From: Hyalella azteca
Lineage: Eukaryota; Arthropoda; Malacostraca; Amphipoda; Hyalellidae
Direction: 5' to 3'
Assembly (NCBI RefSeq): GCF_000764305.2
Contig: NW_025938130.1
Coordinates: forward strand, 92,314-156,313
DNA: 64,000 nt
Shown: positions 1 through 12,289 of the stretch, piece after piece
Position numbering within the stretch: position 1 is the stretch's first letter
Layout of the letters: the number at the start of each line of letters is the position of its first letter
Notes under the pieces: generated by a model
What the model was told of the DNA's origin: nothing
What the model saw: the letters and a program-made list of their open reading frames with translations, nothing else
Database searches by the model: none
Made by a program: the position numbers and the translations under genes

Positions 1-1206
1 CATACATGGATGAATTTACGGATGAAAATACATACACTGCAGCTTTCACCAGCATTTCGTGCAATATCACATGAATTATTATTGCTTCGAGAGGAATCCA
101 GGTCAACCGGACTAGGATTTTGATCAAGAATTTAGGTTAAAAATAAGAATAAAAATGAACAGAATTTGCCTGCTGAAAATTAGAACAAAATTCTCTACAA
201 AATTTATTATAAACCACAGAACCTTAATTGTAATCGAGATCACAAAAGGCGTATCTAAATTAAAAATTTTTTCATGCCAATGATAAAGAGCAGACGCGCA
301 TAAAACCTTGATATTTTAATTTCAGTCGACATGGCAACGTCGGAGGTGACTCGGCTGGGCCGTAATTGTACGCGTCCTCCGAACAGACGGAAAAGAAACA
401 TGACTGGCACTGAGATGCGTAATTTGACAAGCAGTATTTAAATTATTTCAAACTTAAATTTGACCCATTTGTACGAAATTACTGCCAGATGAGCCAGTAA
501 ATTTTACTGTGTTTTATTTTTCAAAAAATATTTTTGTAATATATTTTTGCGAGCAACGGCATCCCAGAAGCTTAAAAAAACGACACTCGTAGGATTGTTT
601 CTAGGAGTTTCTTTTGGAGGCTGCAGCTTTCAAAAATCATTAATATAATGTAGTGTACAATCAATTAAATGCAAAAATATAAGATATTCACATGCAATCG
701 CACCTGAGACATCGCAGAGAGCTACGAATTTGAACAGATATTTAATATAGTTGATCCAGCCGAACAATCTAAATGCGAAGTCGTTTAAGTTTCGTCATTC
801 AGTCAGCGCAAACTACACAGCATATAGTGGCTAAAATTGGCAGTAATTAGCTATAATATCGCACCTCAGAACATCGGTGTTATATTTTCTGGAATTCTGA
901 ACAATAACCATTTATAAAATCCAATTCGCAATAATATTTCTCAATATTCAATCATGTAAATCGCACATATGAAGCCGACATGTATAAATATCTGAATATA
1001 GTACCAAACTCTCTAATATCTTACTATATACAACCTGAAATTCAATACAAGAGCGTTTGATGACATGGGAGGAGAACACCAAGCTCGTGGTCCCACAAAA
1101 CGGCCTCCAGGCACGGCTTCTTGCCATTCTCAGTCCGAAGCCTAAATGATTAATTGCCTTCTGGCGTTTGTCGTCCAAACAAAGCTGGCCTTTCTTAAAA
1201 ATTTTG
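1..1206. other. No gene recognised
   Basis: AT-rich sequence in which I find no exon, RNA gene or element on either strand. The open frames here are short and have no recognisable composition. Confidence 0.5.
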
Positions 1207-1350
1207 CGGCCTTTCCACTGATGTTAACCGCCCTTCCACTGATGTTTACCGCCCTTCCAATGATGTTTGTGGTCTTTTTTCACCAATGTTTGCTACCTTT
1301 CACCGATGTTTGTGGCCCTTTAGCGATGTTTTCGGCTTTTTTTCCACCTA
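1207..1350 (+). repeat. 21-bp minisatellite, decaying
   Basis: About six units of a 21-bp repeat built around CCACTGATGTTTACCGCCCTT. The first three are close matches; later ones (CACCGATGTTTGTGG and similar) drift in length and sequence. Because the unit is a multiple of three, it produces a repetitive open frame that is not evidence of a gene. Confidence 0.75.
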
Positions 1351-2271
1351 TATTTGCAGCCGATGTTTTGACTGAAGTTTGAAAGTAAAATCAATCACTT
1401 CTTATGAAGCAAAAACCTGGAAACTACAACGTTGTTTTAAACCACAATGAACATACTGTGAAACTTCACTGTTTTATATAGTTTCCAGGATTTGGCCTTG
1501 AAGAGGTTAAAAAATTTAATTTGCTTCTAGAAGCGCCACTGGAAGAAAGTAGAATTTGAATGATGCTATGATATAACAATGATGTAGTGATGCTAGCTTA
1601 GATTAGGCGGTAATATTTTAATGACTTTTAGCCGATTCTTAGCCACTAGGCCACCTTGCCGATTTGTTCTTTATTGCTTGCTTGTTTTCTAGTCCTAAAT
1701 GGTTGCGTTATACCTGTTATGAAGTTGGAAGCTCTAATGAGGAAGTATGTAACCATCATGAATACATGGAGAACTGTCTTCCCTGCAAACATTGTGGAGG
1801 ATGCCCAGTGTCTAAATAATTCTGCATTATCTTCATGAGTGTTGAAACCCTTATAGAGCGTTGAGAGCTCCTAAAGAGCAGTCGCCATTCAAGTCTTCAG
1901 TGTTCATTGAAAGCATGAAGGTGCAACCAACATTTACTCCTGCTATCTAAGCAGCGGCTTAATGAAGCTCCGTTGTTTATTTCCAGGCCCATTCAGGTGC
2001 CGCCTCACCTGAGGGTTCACAGGAGGTGTGTGCTCAACACTTTGCGATTCGTACCCACAAACTCAAGAATATCCATTAGGTTTTTTAATAAGAATTATAT
2101 TTTACTTCGAGAATATTTCTTTGGGGTTGTTTCTTAATTTATAGCTGGCTGCGTAGCGGAGGATCTTTGAAGTATCGATACGCAGCAATTTCGGCAAAGT
2201 CGACGGCTTGAACGAGAGACTTGCAGGGGCTGACTTGAGGGAGAGACTTCCACCTGACAATGTGAAGTTGT
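1351..2271. other. No gene recognised
   Basis: No supported feature seen. Ordinary AT-rich sequence. Confidence 0.45.
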
Positions 2272-2326
2272 GGACTGTCAGCCCGTTGTCGGACTGTCAG
2301 ACCGATGTCGGACTGTCAGCCAGTTG
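2272..2326 (+). repeat. 19-bp tandem repeat, three copies
   Basis: Three head-to-tail copies of GACTGTCAGCCCGTTGTCG with one or two substitutions each. Nothing coding is associated with it. Confidence 0.8.
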
Positions 2327-3866
2327 CCAGCTTTAGTTTCTGAGTTCTCAGCTTACATTTAAGAATTCAATTTTGAGGCAAGGGAAAATATCGGACTGAT
2401 TTTTTTATAGAAGATGCTCAGCTGAAGAACTATACAATTAGTGGCCAATTGAAAAACAAAGAGTTTTATGTGAATGTTATGCTTGAAAATATGTTTGTTT
2501 GTTAGCGAAAGAGTTTTCGTAATGTAGTGAGAACTAAATTATCGCGCTGCAACGATACGTTCTTAAAAAGATTAGAGCGGGTTCAATAATGAGGCTACGA
2601 TCGGATAACATTTTAAATAAAAGGTTATATCCTTGCTTGTGGTCCTCGCCTCGCCCAAGCCGAGCAAACAGCTTTTCCAATTACAGGCCACACGCGACTG
2701 CTGCTGCAGCATGAAACTCTCCTGGGTTGATAACGAACGTAACAAAATTCGTCGCATTGAATTTTCTGGAAAAATCTGGACAAATGAGAAATATTCGACT
2801 TAGAAATAGGTTGCTTTTTGTGTTCTAGAAAAATAACGCGATATGAACAACTCCGTTGATTGACTTTCTGCTTTAGGCCGCCACTTCAATTAATAATTAG
2901 ATTTCCAGACCCAGGGCTTTGTTATGTGACTCATTTGCGGTGAATTAGGAGCAAAAATGTGTTAATTATTATAATATACACTTGTACAAACTTCACGTCA
3001 TGGTTGTAAAACTAGTGAACAAGTGAAAAAACAATACATGGATATTGCGAACAATATTTTATGCACCATTGCGTTATTTGATACCAGATGAAAGCTTAGA
3101 AAGTTCCAGCCGAGTAGCTGAATCGTGGAAACTCGGATGCCCTGCTACCTGCTTTGCGGTCATCGATCCAGGAAATTAGTGCAGAAACTTGGCCGGTTTA
3201 TCGGTATATATTTCTGGCTTACAGCGGGCTGTCGCAAAACCGACTTTATTTGGAGCATGGAGCAAACCATTCTGGATATCTTGTCTCAAAATGCAGCTTA
3301 CAAACTCACAAATGAAAGCTGCGTTGTATACACAAATACCGTACAAACACAGAAACATGGAGTTAATCACACACTAGAAAGTTGCGTGTTCATCACAAAT
3401 AGGCTTCAAAGTACAGAAATACAGGATTGACCACATACTTTAAAATAGTGTGCACAACACCAGTAGCCTGCAACATACAGAAACACAACGTGTACCACAC
3501 AGCAAATATTTTACTCCATGCAACACCCTTCAACACGCAACATTTTTCATTTATCAATATACGTAGTTGATGATTAGGAAGTTTCCTGTTTCGAGTCTTT
3601 TCCTAAATCTTCTTTCGAAATCTAGAAATGTATACTTTTGATTGTTGATCATTTGTAGTTTTAGCAGCTATGGAAATGAGTCAGAATCAATGGTCGCACA
3701 TTTTTGCTTAATATATGCGAATCTAGCCCTAGTAACATATTACACTGTTATCTTTATCTCTCTCGGCAATACACATTCTTTTCGCTTTAACTTGGTGATT
3801 GTTTCAGTGTCATCCTCGTATGTTAGGATCCACAGAAAGGAACCAAGGAATAAATTACTCTATTTG
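2327..3866. other. No gene recognised
   Basis: No supported gene. An open frame at 3125-3430 has no recognisable domain and a composition typical of chance. Confidence 0.4.
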
Positions 3867-4052
3867 TTTCTACATTATAATGAATTCTATTCTATTTGCT
3901 TCATTATAATGAATTACTGCATTTATTTCTCCTGTTAAAATATAATAAATCATAGTATTTATTTCTCCCGCTACATTATTATATATTAGTGTATTTATTT
4001 TTCCTGCTACATTATAGTAAATTACTGTATTTATTTCTCCTGCCACATCATG
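3867..4052 (+). repeat. 42-bp tandem repeat, about four copies
   Basis: Units of about 42 bp containing CTGTATTTATTTCTCC and a CTACATTATA block. Divergence between copies is moderate. The multiple-of-three length leaves a repetitive minus-strand frame (AGEINT / AGKINT style) that I treat as a by-product. Confidence 0.8.
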
Positions 4053-4317
4053 GTCCAGCAAAATTTCAGGCAGGGTGAGATGAGGCCACGAGATTAGGCG
4101 TGCAGGTGCCTCCTTTTCATCGGGGGCGGTGAGGCTAACCTTTCCTGCGGCCTTCCGCGGTCTATTTATAGGTCGCCTTTGATCAAACCTGCCGTTTGCT
4201 GACTATATTTAGCTTTGTGAGAGATACTTATAACTTTTTACGCGAATATGCAGCATTAGCCAAAAGTTGAAGCTTCTATACGTGTGCCGCTTGCATTCTC
4301 GGGATTATATTTAGCCA

Positions 4318-4471
4318 TTTTTAGCGCATTTTCTCATTTATGGGAAAAAGGCGCTATTGTGCTTGCCATGTCCGTCTGTCCGTCCGTCTGTCTGTCCGTC
4401 CGTGACACGTTTTCGTCGACGAGAAAATGCGCTTTTTGTCACTCACTGCAGTGAGTACTGAGTTATATTTT
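4318..4471 (+). mobile_element. Dispersed ~150-bp fold-back repeat, copy 1
   Basis: First of three copies in the window. The structure is an arm AGCGCATTTTCTC, a TCCGTCTGTCCGTCC microsatellite core, the inverted arm GAGAAAATGCGCT, then a conserved flank TCACTCACTGCAGTGAGTAC ending in GAGTTATATTTTT. The inverted arms give a hairpin. It is non-autonomous, with MITE or SINE-like dispersal, and I cannot assign its parent family. Confidence 0.75.
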
Positions 4472-6121
4472 TTGTAAGTTTAGCTTTATCACTTTAGCTT
4501 GTGTTCTAAAACTTCTGATGATATCTTCATCTCTTGTCAAGTGTCTCGAGCCATTCAGTCAGTATCTCGAGTCGTTTAAGAAGAAAGTGAAGCCTGTCGA
4601 GCATACTTTGCATATTGAAGAGCCTATTATAGGCTTCTTATAGCGTTTTTGGGCTAGTGAGACGCAGTCTCTGTAACAATATAATTATCTTAAGTCCCCA
4701 TCGCCTCACTCTGTCACGCATAAACGTCGGCCTGACGTGAAGTTATCGCCTCAATGATCGCAATCGAACGAAATTCTAACAAAAAATACTGATATGAGAA
4801 AATTTTTTTAATTGGGTAAGTTGACTTTGTTAAACTGTTGAGTAGAGGCATAACTTTGCATTAACATAAACCAATTCAAATAAATAACACACGGACATAT
4901 ATTTAGAAAATATTAACATATTAAGAAAATCAGTACCTTTGAATAATTAAATTTCCAGAAAATATTCTTTGCAAAGTCAAATGACCTCAAAGTTGCCAAT
5001 AACGCCAAGGCCTTCATAAAATCCTCACCAGCAAAGCCATCAGAGGCAAGTTGGAAGTTTAAATGACTTTGAGTAACTTGCACTTAATTAGATACTGTTA
5101 ACTGACCTTGACACCGCATCTAAAATTTGCTCACAAAAACCGTCCAAAGGTCGCTTGAAAACTTTCAAGACCAAGTCTTAATCTTGGATTTTTTACATAT
5201 TGGGCCCCGCGAATGGAATGACTGGAACTTCAATCAACATCGCCGCTTTTTTCATCTTCGCTACTGCCACAAAATCCCCCGACGAACACAACTTTCACGA
5301 CGGCCGTTTTTGATGTCGGTCGGAAGCCACTGACTGGCCATAATATTGTCCAGATTTGAACCAGTCTCAAAAACCTTCAATTCAGCTCCTAATTTCGTCG
5401 TGAAGTCTGGCCGAGGTCACGGCAGCATCACAAAATGGTTCAATAATCAATGCCGTCCAAGAATCAACGACTCCAAATTTGTGCCACTGGGTCACAGACA
5501 AGATGGACCGAAATATCCTGAATTATTCATATTGATTTGCCATTACGTAAGTAACTTTTGCCGCCTGTATGCAACCTTCGAGCCATTGCAAGCATCAGCG
5601 TAATACTTTCTCCGTGAAAAATGTCCGCTGACTACCAGATACATTTTTGGAAATGCCGAATTTTGGTCAATCCATTAGAACTTTTTACGAAGTAATATGG
5701 TATGTTTATCGCGTGTGTGTGGTATTTTAGATGATTTCCTAACATGCTGATGGTTTTATCGAGTTAGTCGGAGACTCATTTAAAAAATTGAAATACTGAC
5801 TAGCGTGTCTTTATTTAACGTATGGTACCTATTATGTAAAAAATGTCTTCGATTTCAAACGTAGTTGGTTGGCAAACTGTAAAAATTACTACTTGATTTC
5901 TGCATTTACTTTTAATACAGATAGGAAATTCCAACTTTTACCAATAATTGGAAAAAAATAATAATTAAGAAAACCTAAATAAAAACTTCATTATTAATAA
6001 TATTGAAATATAATACGCATGTCAGGTCAGAGAGGACGGTCACTCTTAGCGCGTCACGACTAAGCCCTCATTGATTTGCCTGTCATGGCGACCGTCGGTG
6101 ATGTCGTAGTCATGCCTATTA
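4472..6121. other. No gene recognised
   Basis: Two neighbouring plus-strand frames (5127-5333 and 5346-5603) are longer than most here and might be a decayed gene, but I recognise no domain. Reading them together needs frame changes. No repeat dominates. Confidence 0.35.
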
Positions 6122-6221
6122 ATGAGCACTTCACTGCTCACGCCTATAACCATCACATTAATGACTGAATATTTGCTGGACACTGAATTGATGAGCAGTT
6201 CGCTGCTCACGCGTCTAACCA
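6122..6221 (+). repeat. 69-bp spaced duplication
   Basis: ATGAGCACTTCACTGCTCACG and the following CTATAACCAT recur 69 bp later as ATGAGCAGTTCGCTGCTCACG and CTAACCAT. It looks like an old tandem duplication of one unit. Confidence 0.6.
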
Positions 6222-6523
6222 TGCTCGCTGAACATTGCACACCGTATTGAAGGTCTGTCGGTTCTACATTTGGAGCAGGATTTGTATCTCAATTGTAATT
6301 CACTGTGCTTCAACTTTGCTGTGAAGGAAAAAAATTAGATTTCTCCCAGATATTGATTGCATCCGGGGTTGTATAGAGGTTATTTGCAAAATGATAATTT
6401 AATTGGAGACTTCAAACAAACATTGCGTTATTCATGGAAGAGAACAACCAACAAACTTGAAAAAAGTAGAATAAACATAATATATTCTCCTTTATTTCGT
6501 TGAATTTTTTCAAAATTTTGGCC

Positions 6524-6577
6524 TCCATCAGAATTTCTAAATGACGAATTTCCATCAGAATTTCTAAATGACGAATG
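6524..6577 (+). repeat. 27-bp tandem duplication
   Basis: TCCATCAGAATTTCTAAATG with its downstream ACGAAT occurs twice, 27 bp apart and almost identical, implying a recent duplication. Confidence 0.85.
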
Positions 6578-7295
6578 AAAATGTCCACGGGCTTTACACC
6601 GAACATTCAATTATATTTTCTTGCCTCTCCAACAGACTGGACGATTCCTGGGAAATCAATTTCACGCTGCATGATTGAAACACGATTGAATGCTCGGTTT
6701 TTATTCAGCATAACGTGTATATAATGGAATAATGATTCATTCAGCTGAGATTGGGACATCGTGTTGAATTTTGAGTAGCTTGGATTTGTTTAAGAAGTTT
6801 GTTGCCACGGTTTAATGTATTAGATATGTTTTCGAGTGAGATCCGCTGTTGTTTTTTTATTCTTCTATTGTTCAATGAACTTGTGAACAGGAGTTTTTGA
6901 TTAAAATTAAATTAGATTTTGAATGATTAAATAATTGACATAAAATAAAAAATTTTCCTCTTATGTACAAGGCAAGCGAGAAATGTTTGTTTATTGTTAT
7001 GTTTGTGTTCAGGCGAGACCATCTATAATAAAGCAAGCTGGTTTTCACTTACAATAAGGGCGATACAACAGACGATTGTTTTTCGCCAGGCGAAGATCAA
7101 ATCATAAAGTTGTTGCTGGTCCGATTGGTAATATTGGAAGGCTGATTGAGCGCGTGTCCACGATACGCATCGAATCAGGAAGTCATTACCATGAAAATCA
7201 CAATATTTGCTAGATCTGAAATTGGTTATTTTGATTGACAAAAGTACACTGAATTTGTATGTTAAATAAAACTGGAAAGTTGAGATACAATACAA
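6578..7295. other. No gene recognised
   Basis: Nothing supportable seen in this AT-rich stretch. Confidence 0.4.
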
Positions 7296-7431
7296 AAAAT
7301 ATAGCTCAGTACTCACTTCAGTGAGAGACAGAGAGCGCATTTTCTCGTCAAAGAAAACTTAAAGTCACGGATGGATAGACGGACAGACAGACGGACTGAG
7401 AAAATGCGCATAAATGAGAAAATGCGCTGAA
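7296..7431 (-). mobile_element. Dispersed ~150-bp fold-back repeat, copy 2
   Basis: Inverted relative to the copies at 4318 and 10596. It begins AGCTCAGTACTCACTTCAGTG, contains GAGCGCATTTTCTCGTC, a GGACAGACAGACGG core and ends in TGAGAAAATGCGCT. An extra AAAATGCGC block suggests a small internal duplication. Confidence 0.75.
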
Positions 7432-7814
7432 AAGAACGCTTTTCTCCCTTTTTATTGCTACGCATCAAATGCAAAAGAACGTATGACTAAAAATATGTAA
7501 TGAAGAAATAGGATACGTAATAATAAGATAATACGTGTAATAAGATAAAAGTACATGTAAATGAACAATATTCTATCATCTGAACGGGATGTATCTGTAT
7601 AACAAGGAAAAGTAAAGTAAGAAACATCAATATATCATTCATTTTATTCAGGTTAGAATGAATTAGTTATGAATGCCGTTACTTGTGTCCGGTAGTAATA
7701 TGGAACGGCCGTGTGAGCGCAGTCCGACAGAAGGAGATTCCATTGAGTGCTTCTTGTAATAGAATCTACATGTTCAGCCCCTGCAGGCTGAACAAGGTCT
7801 CGCTTCATGCTAGC

Positions 7815-7876
7815 CTCCATGGCGTGCATATGGAGGAGGCGGGTGCTCCATGGCGTGCATATGGAGGAGGCGGGTG
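7815..7876 (+). repeat. 31-bp exact tandem duplication
   Basis: Two identical 31-bp copies starting CTCCATGGCGTGCATATGG and ending GAGGAGGCGGGTG, a GC-rich island in AT-rich surroundings. The identity implies a very recent duplication. Confidence 0.9.
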
Positions 7877-9019
7877 GGCTCAACCATTTGGATCACAAGG
7901 ACGAGGTTTAATCCTAGTGATCGTGCGAATGTTTATCCTTTCGAAGACATGTTTTATTTTAGACTAAAGCAGCAACACTGGGAATGACCACAGCATCTAT
8001 GTAATGAATTTTTAGGATGCAAGCGATGAAAGCAGATCAATGTACCTCGCCATGATAAACCTATGCATTATTGTACTATGCATAGATTAAGCCATAAATA
8101 ATGAATTAATCGATTATTATATCTTTGTCACTATGCAAAAAGTATTACATTTCAGGTGACATCGTGAGTTCACGATGAGAAAATTAATTCTTTGATGCTA
8201 TGCAATTGATTGGAGAAAGTCCTATAAAAGCCTGTGCAAATTTAAATGTACACAGACACATAAACATAACGCGATGAGTTTGAAAATTTGAACTTTAAGC
8301 TGCAATGAGCGTGTTTCAGACATAAGGTCTTTTGTAATAAAAATAATTTTTAATTTAACTTCAACTCTGTATTATGATCCTAAAATAACTAATCGGACTG
8401 TACCTGAGAAGAAGAAAATTAATGCTAAATGTTTCGAAATTTCGAGCAACTGTCGTCTGTTTGTCTATCAATAAACAGAAAATAGACCGCAAAACGATTT
8501 TGTCATTAATGACGTAAATGGCGAAAATGTCCATCATATTTTTTTTATTCTCCGCAAATCCAAAAATGTAAGTTATGATTTTTATCTTGTAAAGTTGGAA
8601 CAACGAACACAAACAAAATTTTTTTCAAAGGACTCCGACATTCAATTATTGAAGTGTAGAACTGGCTACTGGCTACGATATTAGTAACCCAAGCAAATTA
8701 GAAATTCGCGAATCAGAATAATAATTGCAGCAAATTTACGTCTTGCAGATTATAACAGGCGCAAATAATAAGCAGCAACTTAAAATCACTTGACAGAAAT
8801 GCGAATTCTAGAACAATATGCGGGTTATAGAAATACCTGCAAATTATGAAGAGAAGCACGACTCTATTTGTACAAAACGAGATAAAGCTAGGAATACAAC
8901 GTAGAAAGACTCCAGATTACAAGAAATTAACTTTAACATTAATAACATTAATTAACAATTGAGACAGGCTTGCACCAAATGAAAAATATTAATTTGCAGC
9001 ATATTAACTAATTATGCAT
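7877..9019. other. No gene recognised
   Basis: No exon seen. Later exons of the minus-strand secreted-protein gene starting at 9272 should lie in this direction, but I could not identify one. Confidence 0.4.
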
Positions 9020-9185
9020 TTTATTATATGTTTGCATTGGTTGTAGTACTATTATCACCTGGAGTCAGGCAACGTAGTCCCTTGATCGATAAAAATATTA
9101 ATTTGAAGCATTTAATTGTAAAATTAATGTATTTTATTATTAATTTTAATGCATTTCTATTATTTGCACCTGGAGTGAGGCGACC
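9020..9185 (-). repeat. 111-bp duplication of a 5' splice site
   Basis: On the minus strand the block GCCTCACTCCAG|GTG (exon end at 9170) recurs as GCCTGACTCCAG|GTG (end at 9059), exactly 111 bp on. AT-rich sequence containing ATTAATTTGAAGCAT also recurs. Both copies keep a CAG|GTG donor. The 111 bp between the donors stays open in the coding frame, so use of the second donor would add 37 residues without a shift. Confidence 0.75.
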
Positions 9186-9272
9186 CACTGCACTGCCAAC
9201 CACCAGCAGGAGTGTCAGCGCCACCGTCAGGAGACAGGAGCCACTGATGCGACGTCTGCTTGGCGGGATCAT
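9170..9272 (-). CDS. First coding exon of a secreted protein (partial)
   Basis: Minus-strand exon starting at ATG 9272 and ending at a CAG|GTG donor after 34 codons plus one base. The peptide begins MIPPSRRRIS, followed by a hydrophobic core (CLLTVALTLLLVVG) and small residues SAVG before RLTP: a textbook secretory signal peptide with a likely cleavage near residue 31. GC content is well above the flanks. A TATA/Inr promoter lies about 470 bp upstream. The mature protein is unknown because I could not find the next exon to the left. A signal peptide followed by an early phase-1 intron is common in short secreted proteins, including cuticle and immune peptides, but family assignment is not possible. 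Confidence 0.6.
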
Positions 9273-9735
9273 AATTTTTACGTCATCCAAAGATGCGTAC
9301 AAGAAGTCGTTCTGGTGATGCATATGCATCTTGTTATATTGTTTATTTTCTTGCTGCTTGTATGTCATATTAGAATTATGTGTTTTATTACGCATTTTGA
9401 TGATATGGAAGATCTTCTTTTAATGAAATGCGCTTGTTTTTATTTAACTGCTGTTCGGTGTCTTAGCAGTTGTATGAAGTTCAGATAACTGATCAAAATA
9501 TTATGCTTGAATCATGTTTAAATATTTCTAATTAGAGTTTACTTATAGGACACAATCACTCTAGTTGGTTCCTTAAAAGGAGTTTAGAAACAGGAAGTAG
9601 AGTATGGTCAGTTACAAGACAAAAGAAACGTTTTCTTCTTATCGAATTAAATTCACTTGGTGTCTAGAATGTCGGTCACTTTCTTGTTAAAGATAATTTT
9701 TCACGAGATGTTCACCGCACGAGAGCTACACGTGC

Positions 9736-9770
9736 ACTGATCTCGGTCACCGCGCTCACTGGGCTTTATA
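9736..9770 (-). promoter_or_regulatory. TATA box plus TCAGT initiator
   Basis: On the minus strand TATAAAG begins at 9770 and an arthropod-type initiator TCAGT sits with its A at 9738, 32 bases downstream, which is the standard TATA-to-start spacing. It points toward the signal-peptide exon at 9272. The exact start site is inferred from motifs only. Confidence 0.55.
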
Positions 9771-10130
9771 AGCCAGCCCAGAACTGGCGCCAAATGCTCA
9801 ATACTCAACGCGCCTTATTTACGATGTTCTCGGGTAACTGTCATGCAATACTTGATATATACACAAGTTGCAAATTGCGAAAATAATTATAGAATTCGTG
9901 GCATCGTACCTGCATACAAAATAAAGTAATAACATTTGGGCATTTTCATCAGCTGAAAATGAATTGGCCGCCGCTGCTGGCAGCCGCCGCTGTTCGGTTC
10001 CAGGAAGTGTAAGCATGACGCCCACGCTTTGCTTTTGTCGGGAATGATGCAGGCAGCGTTCCAACATTCCAGTTTCCATCATTCCGATCCTGCAGAGACT
10101 TTCATTGATGAGCGATGCTCGTAGCGGCGG
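9771..10130. other. Upstream region of the secreted-protein gene
   Basis: Moderately GC-rich stretch (GCCGCCGCTGCTGGCAGCCG near 9967) lying upstream of the minus-strand promoter. Open frames here are not supported as genes. It could contain regulatory sequence. Confidence 0.35.
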
Positions 10131-10140
10131 GGGAATTTCC
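10131..10140. promoter_or_regulatory. NF-kB/Rel-type site GGGAATTTCC
   Basis: A perfect match to the consensus bound by Rel proteins (Dorsal, Relish, NF-kB), about 390 bp upstream of the predicted minus-strand start at 9738. A 10-base match can occur by chance. The position upstream of a secreted-protein gene makes it worth noting. Confidence 0.3.
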
Positions 10141-10595
10141 CGGAACTACAACCGCCGGCCTCCGTACGTTCGTACGGCTTCATTCATGAAAAGTTGATGG
10201 TGCAGAAAAATGAATAGGATGCGGCTGGACGAAAAATTTCTGTCATTCAATGAATGTGAGTCATAAAAGTGGTGACAGTGTGATTGGTAATATGATTGAA
10301 ACAAATGAGGAACATGACATTTCATAATTAATTGAAAATTTGAGTGAATGAGTATTTTGCAATTGAGGATTACAAGCATTACTGTCGTGACGTATGATTG
10401 GCGAATAACAGGAAATGATATTAATATTATAGATTATTTCTCGCAATAATGGGACATATTCCGCCAAGACTTTCCCAATGAGGGTAGGAGGAAGCATTCA
10501 CACTTACTTATAATAGAACAATTCCTTTTCATGCAGATTATATATAGAACATTTCAAGCAAAAAGTTTTCATGCAGATTAAAGTTAACCACCAGA

Positions 10596-10728
10596 TTTTT
10601 AGCGCATTTTCTCATTTATGAAAAAATGTACTCCTGTGCTCGCCATGTCCGTCCGTGACTTCACGTTTTCGTCGACGAGAAAATGCGCTCTCTGTCACTC
10701 ACTGCAGTAAGTACCGAGTTATATTTTT
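10596..10728 (+). mobile_element. Dispersed ~150-bp fold-back repeat, copy 3
   Basis: Same layout as the copy at 4318: TTTTTAGCGCATTTTCTC, a shortened TCCGTCCG core, CGTCGACGAGAAAATGCGCT, then TCACTCACTGCAGTAAGTAC and GAGTTATATTTTT. The shorter core shows that the microsatellite length varies between copies. Confidence 0.75.
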
Positions 10729-12289
10729 CATTTTTTTCCAACTATGAAGATACAAATTTTGCATTTACACAGTTAAATTAAAAAATTATTGCATGATTGC
10801 TGAAGATTCATCTTTTCTCTGGCTTATATTGTGTTTTAGGAACCGATACAAACAGCGAGTTAGGGAAACATGAGTCATGAGGTGAGTCTGCCTGTCTCGG
10901 TCCCCTCACTCCTGCTCCCTCATGGATCGATGGTGAGGGTGATTTAGGGAATGGTGATGGCAGATTACCATCAATCATCATTACATCCGAGAGAGAAGAA
11001 AGGCTCAAGCGTTTATACGACCAAGCTACGAGCCAGTCTTGAACGAGGAAATTCATTGGTACGCCGTGAGTCTACGGAAACTAATTCCAAGATTTCATTA
11101 TTTTCACGTTTATTTTAGGTGAGGTGATATGGAAAAAATATCAATCGATTATGCTGACAATTTTAGAAGAATATTCACGCAAAAGCAAGTTGGAAAAATG
11201 TAAGCATATTTTTCGTTGCATGTATTGTTTGATTTTGTTCTAGCTAAATTTAGTTCGGTAACAGGCTTAACATACCTGGCGGTGAGAGTTAAACACCGAA
11301 ATTCCCTTTAATGTTCAAACATGACGAGCAGTTCTGCGTATAAAATAGAATTCACCCACAATAAATTATTCCCAAACCTTTACTTACGAGCATAAACGCA
11401 AAGTCATGTAAAGAAAGACAGAAAATGTACATCTAATTTGAGTACGACGTGAACATCCTTATAACACTAATATGTTTTGTGCGGAGTATTCATTAATAGA
11501 CTCATTGATCTATCTTTTATAGTCAAGGAATAACATTAATAAACTCAGAAGCAATAATCCAAAGCATTATCCCTCACGACTTTGGTAGGAAGCCACCAAA
11601 CAAACAATTCAACAGGAACGCCGAACAGAAGCCAACATCCAAACACATTCGCTCAGCAAACAGTGGCGTTGTGTGGTGGCCAAATACAGCCAACAATCAA
11701 CAGAGCGACAACGCTTCTGTCCGCCCACATAGAAGCTCTGACGAACATATATTCATCATTATCAACGAACATACCAAAACAATTATGGAAAATATTGAGG
11801 AAAATGGATAAAAATTATAACGTAGAAAAACCGACGTCATTCTGCGCAAATATCCCAGCCAAAACGATTAATTGGCAAGTCACCTGCAAATTCGTATATG
11901 AGCCAACGAAATTCATAATTAGACATTATCTGAGGATGAATTAATATTTACGTTCATTTAATTAAATTTTACGTCGCATATATGGCAAATTTTTTATATA
12001 TTTTTTTCATTTCCAGCGATCATTTCATTTTTCCAGCGATGTTTCACTGCTGGCTATTATTGATTTTCCAAAAATTTATATTTTAAAATTTGTCGAATTT
12101 TTTACTCCAAAACTTCCTTTTACATAGCATAGCGGAAGCTTGTTTATGACGCTGTTTCAGTGATATTTTATATTTAGCCATACTCTCGTGATAATTTCAA
12201 TATCTCCACAGGTTTGTCAAAAATTCTGGAGTGGATGTGTCATTGCTAATCCAATTTCCACTACATCATTTTATTCTGTACCTGTTTTA
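10729..12289. other. No gene recognised
   Basis: Contains an open frame at 11582-11944 rich in N, Q and T with no domain I recognise. No splice context supports it. Confidence 0.35.

Noticed and set aside
4155..4180. Minus-strand TATA box (CTATAAATAG) as a promoter
   Set aside because: A good TATA match, but no initiator at the proper distance and no exon downstream.
5127..5603. Two adjacent plus-strand frames as a gene
   Set aside because: No motif, and joining them needs a frameshift without splice sites; kept only as a remark.
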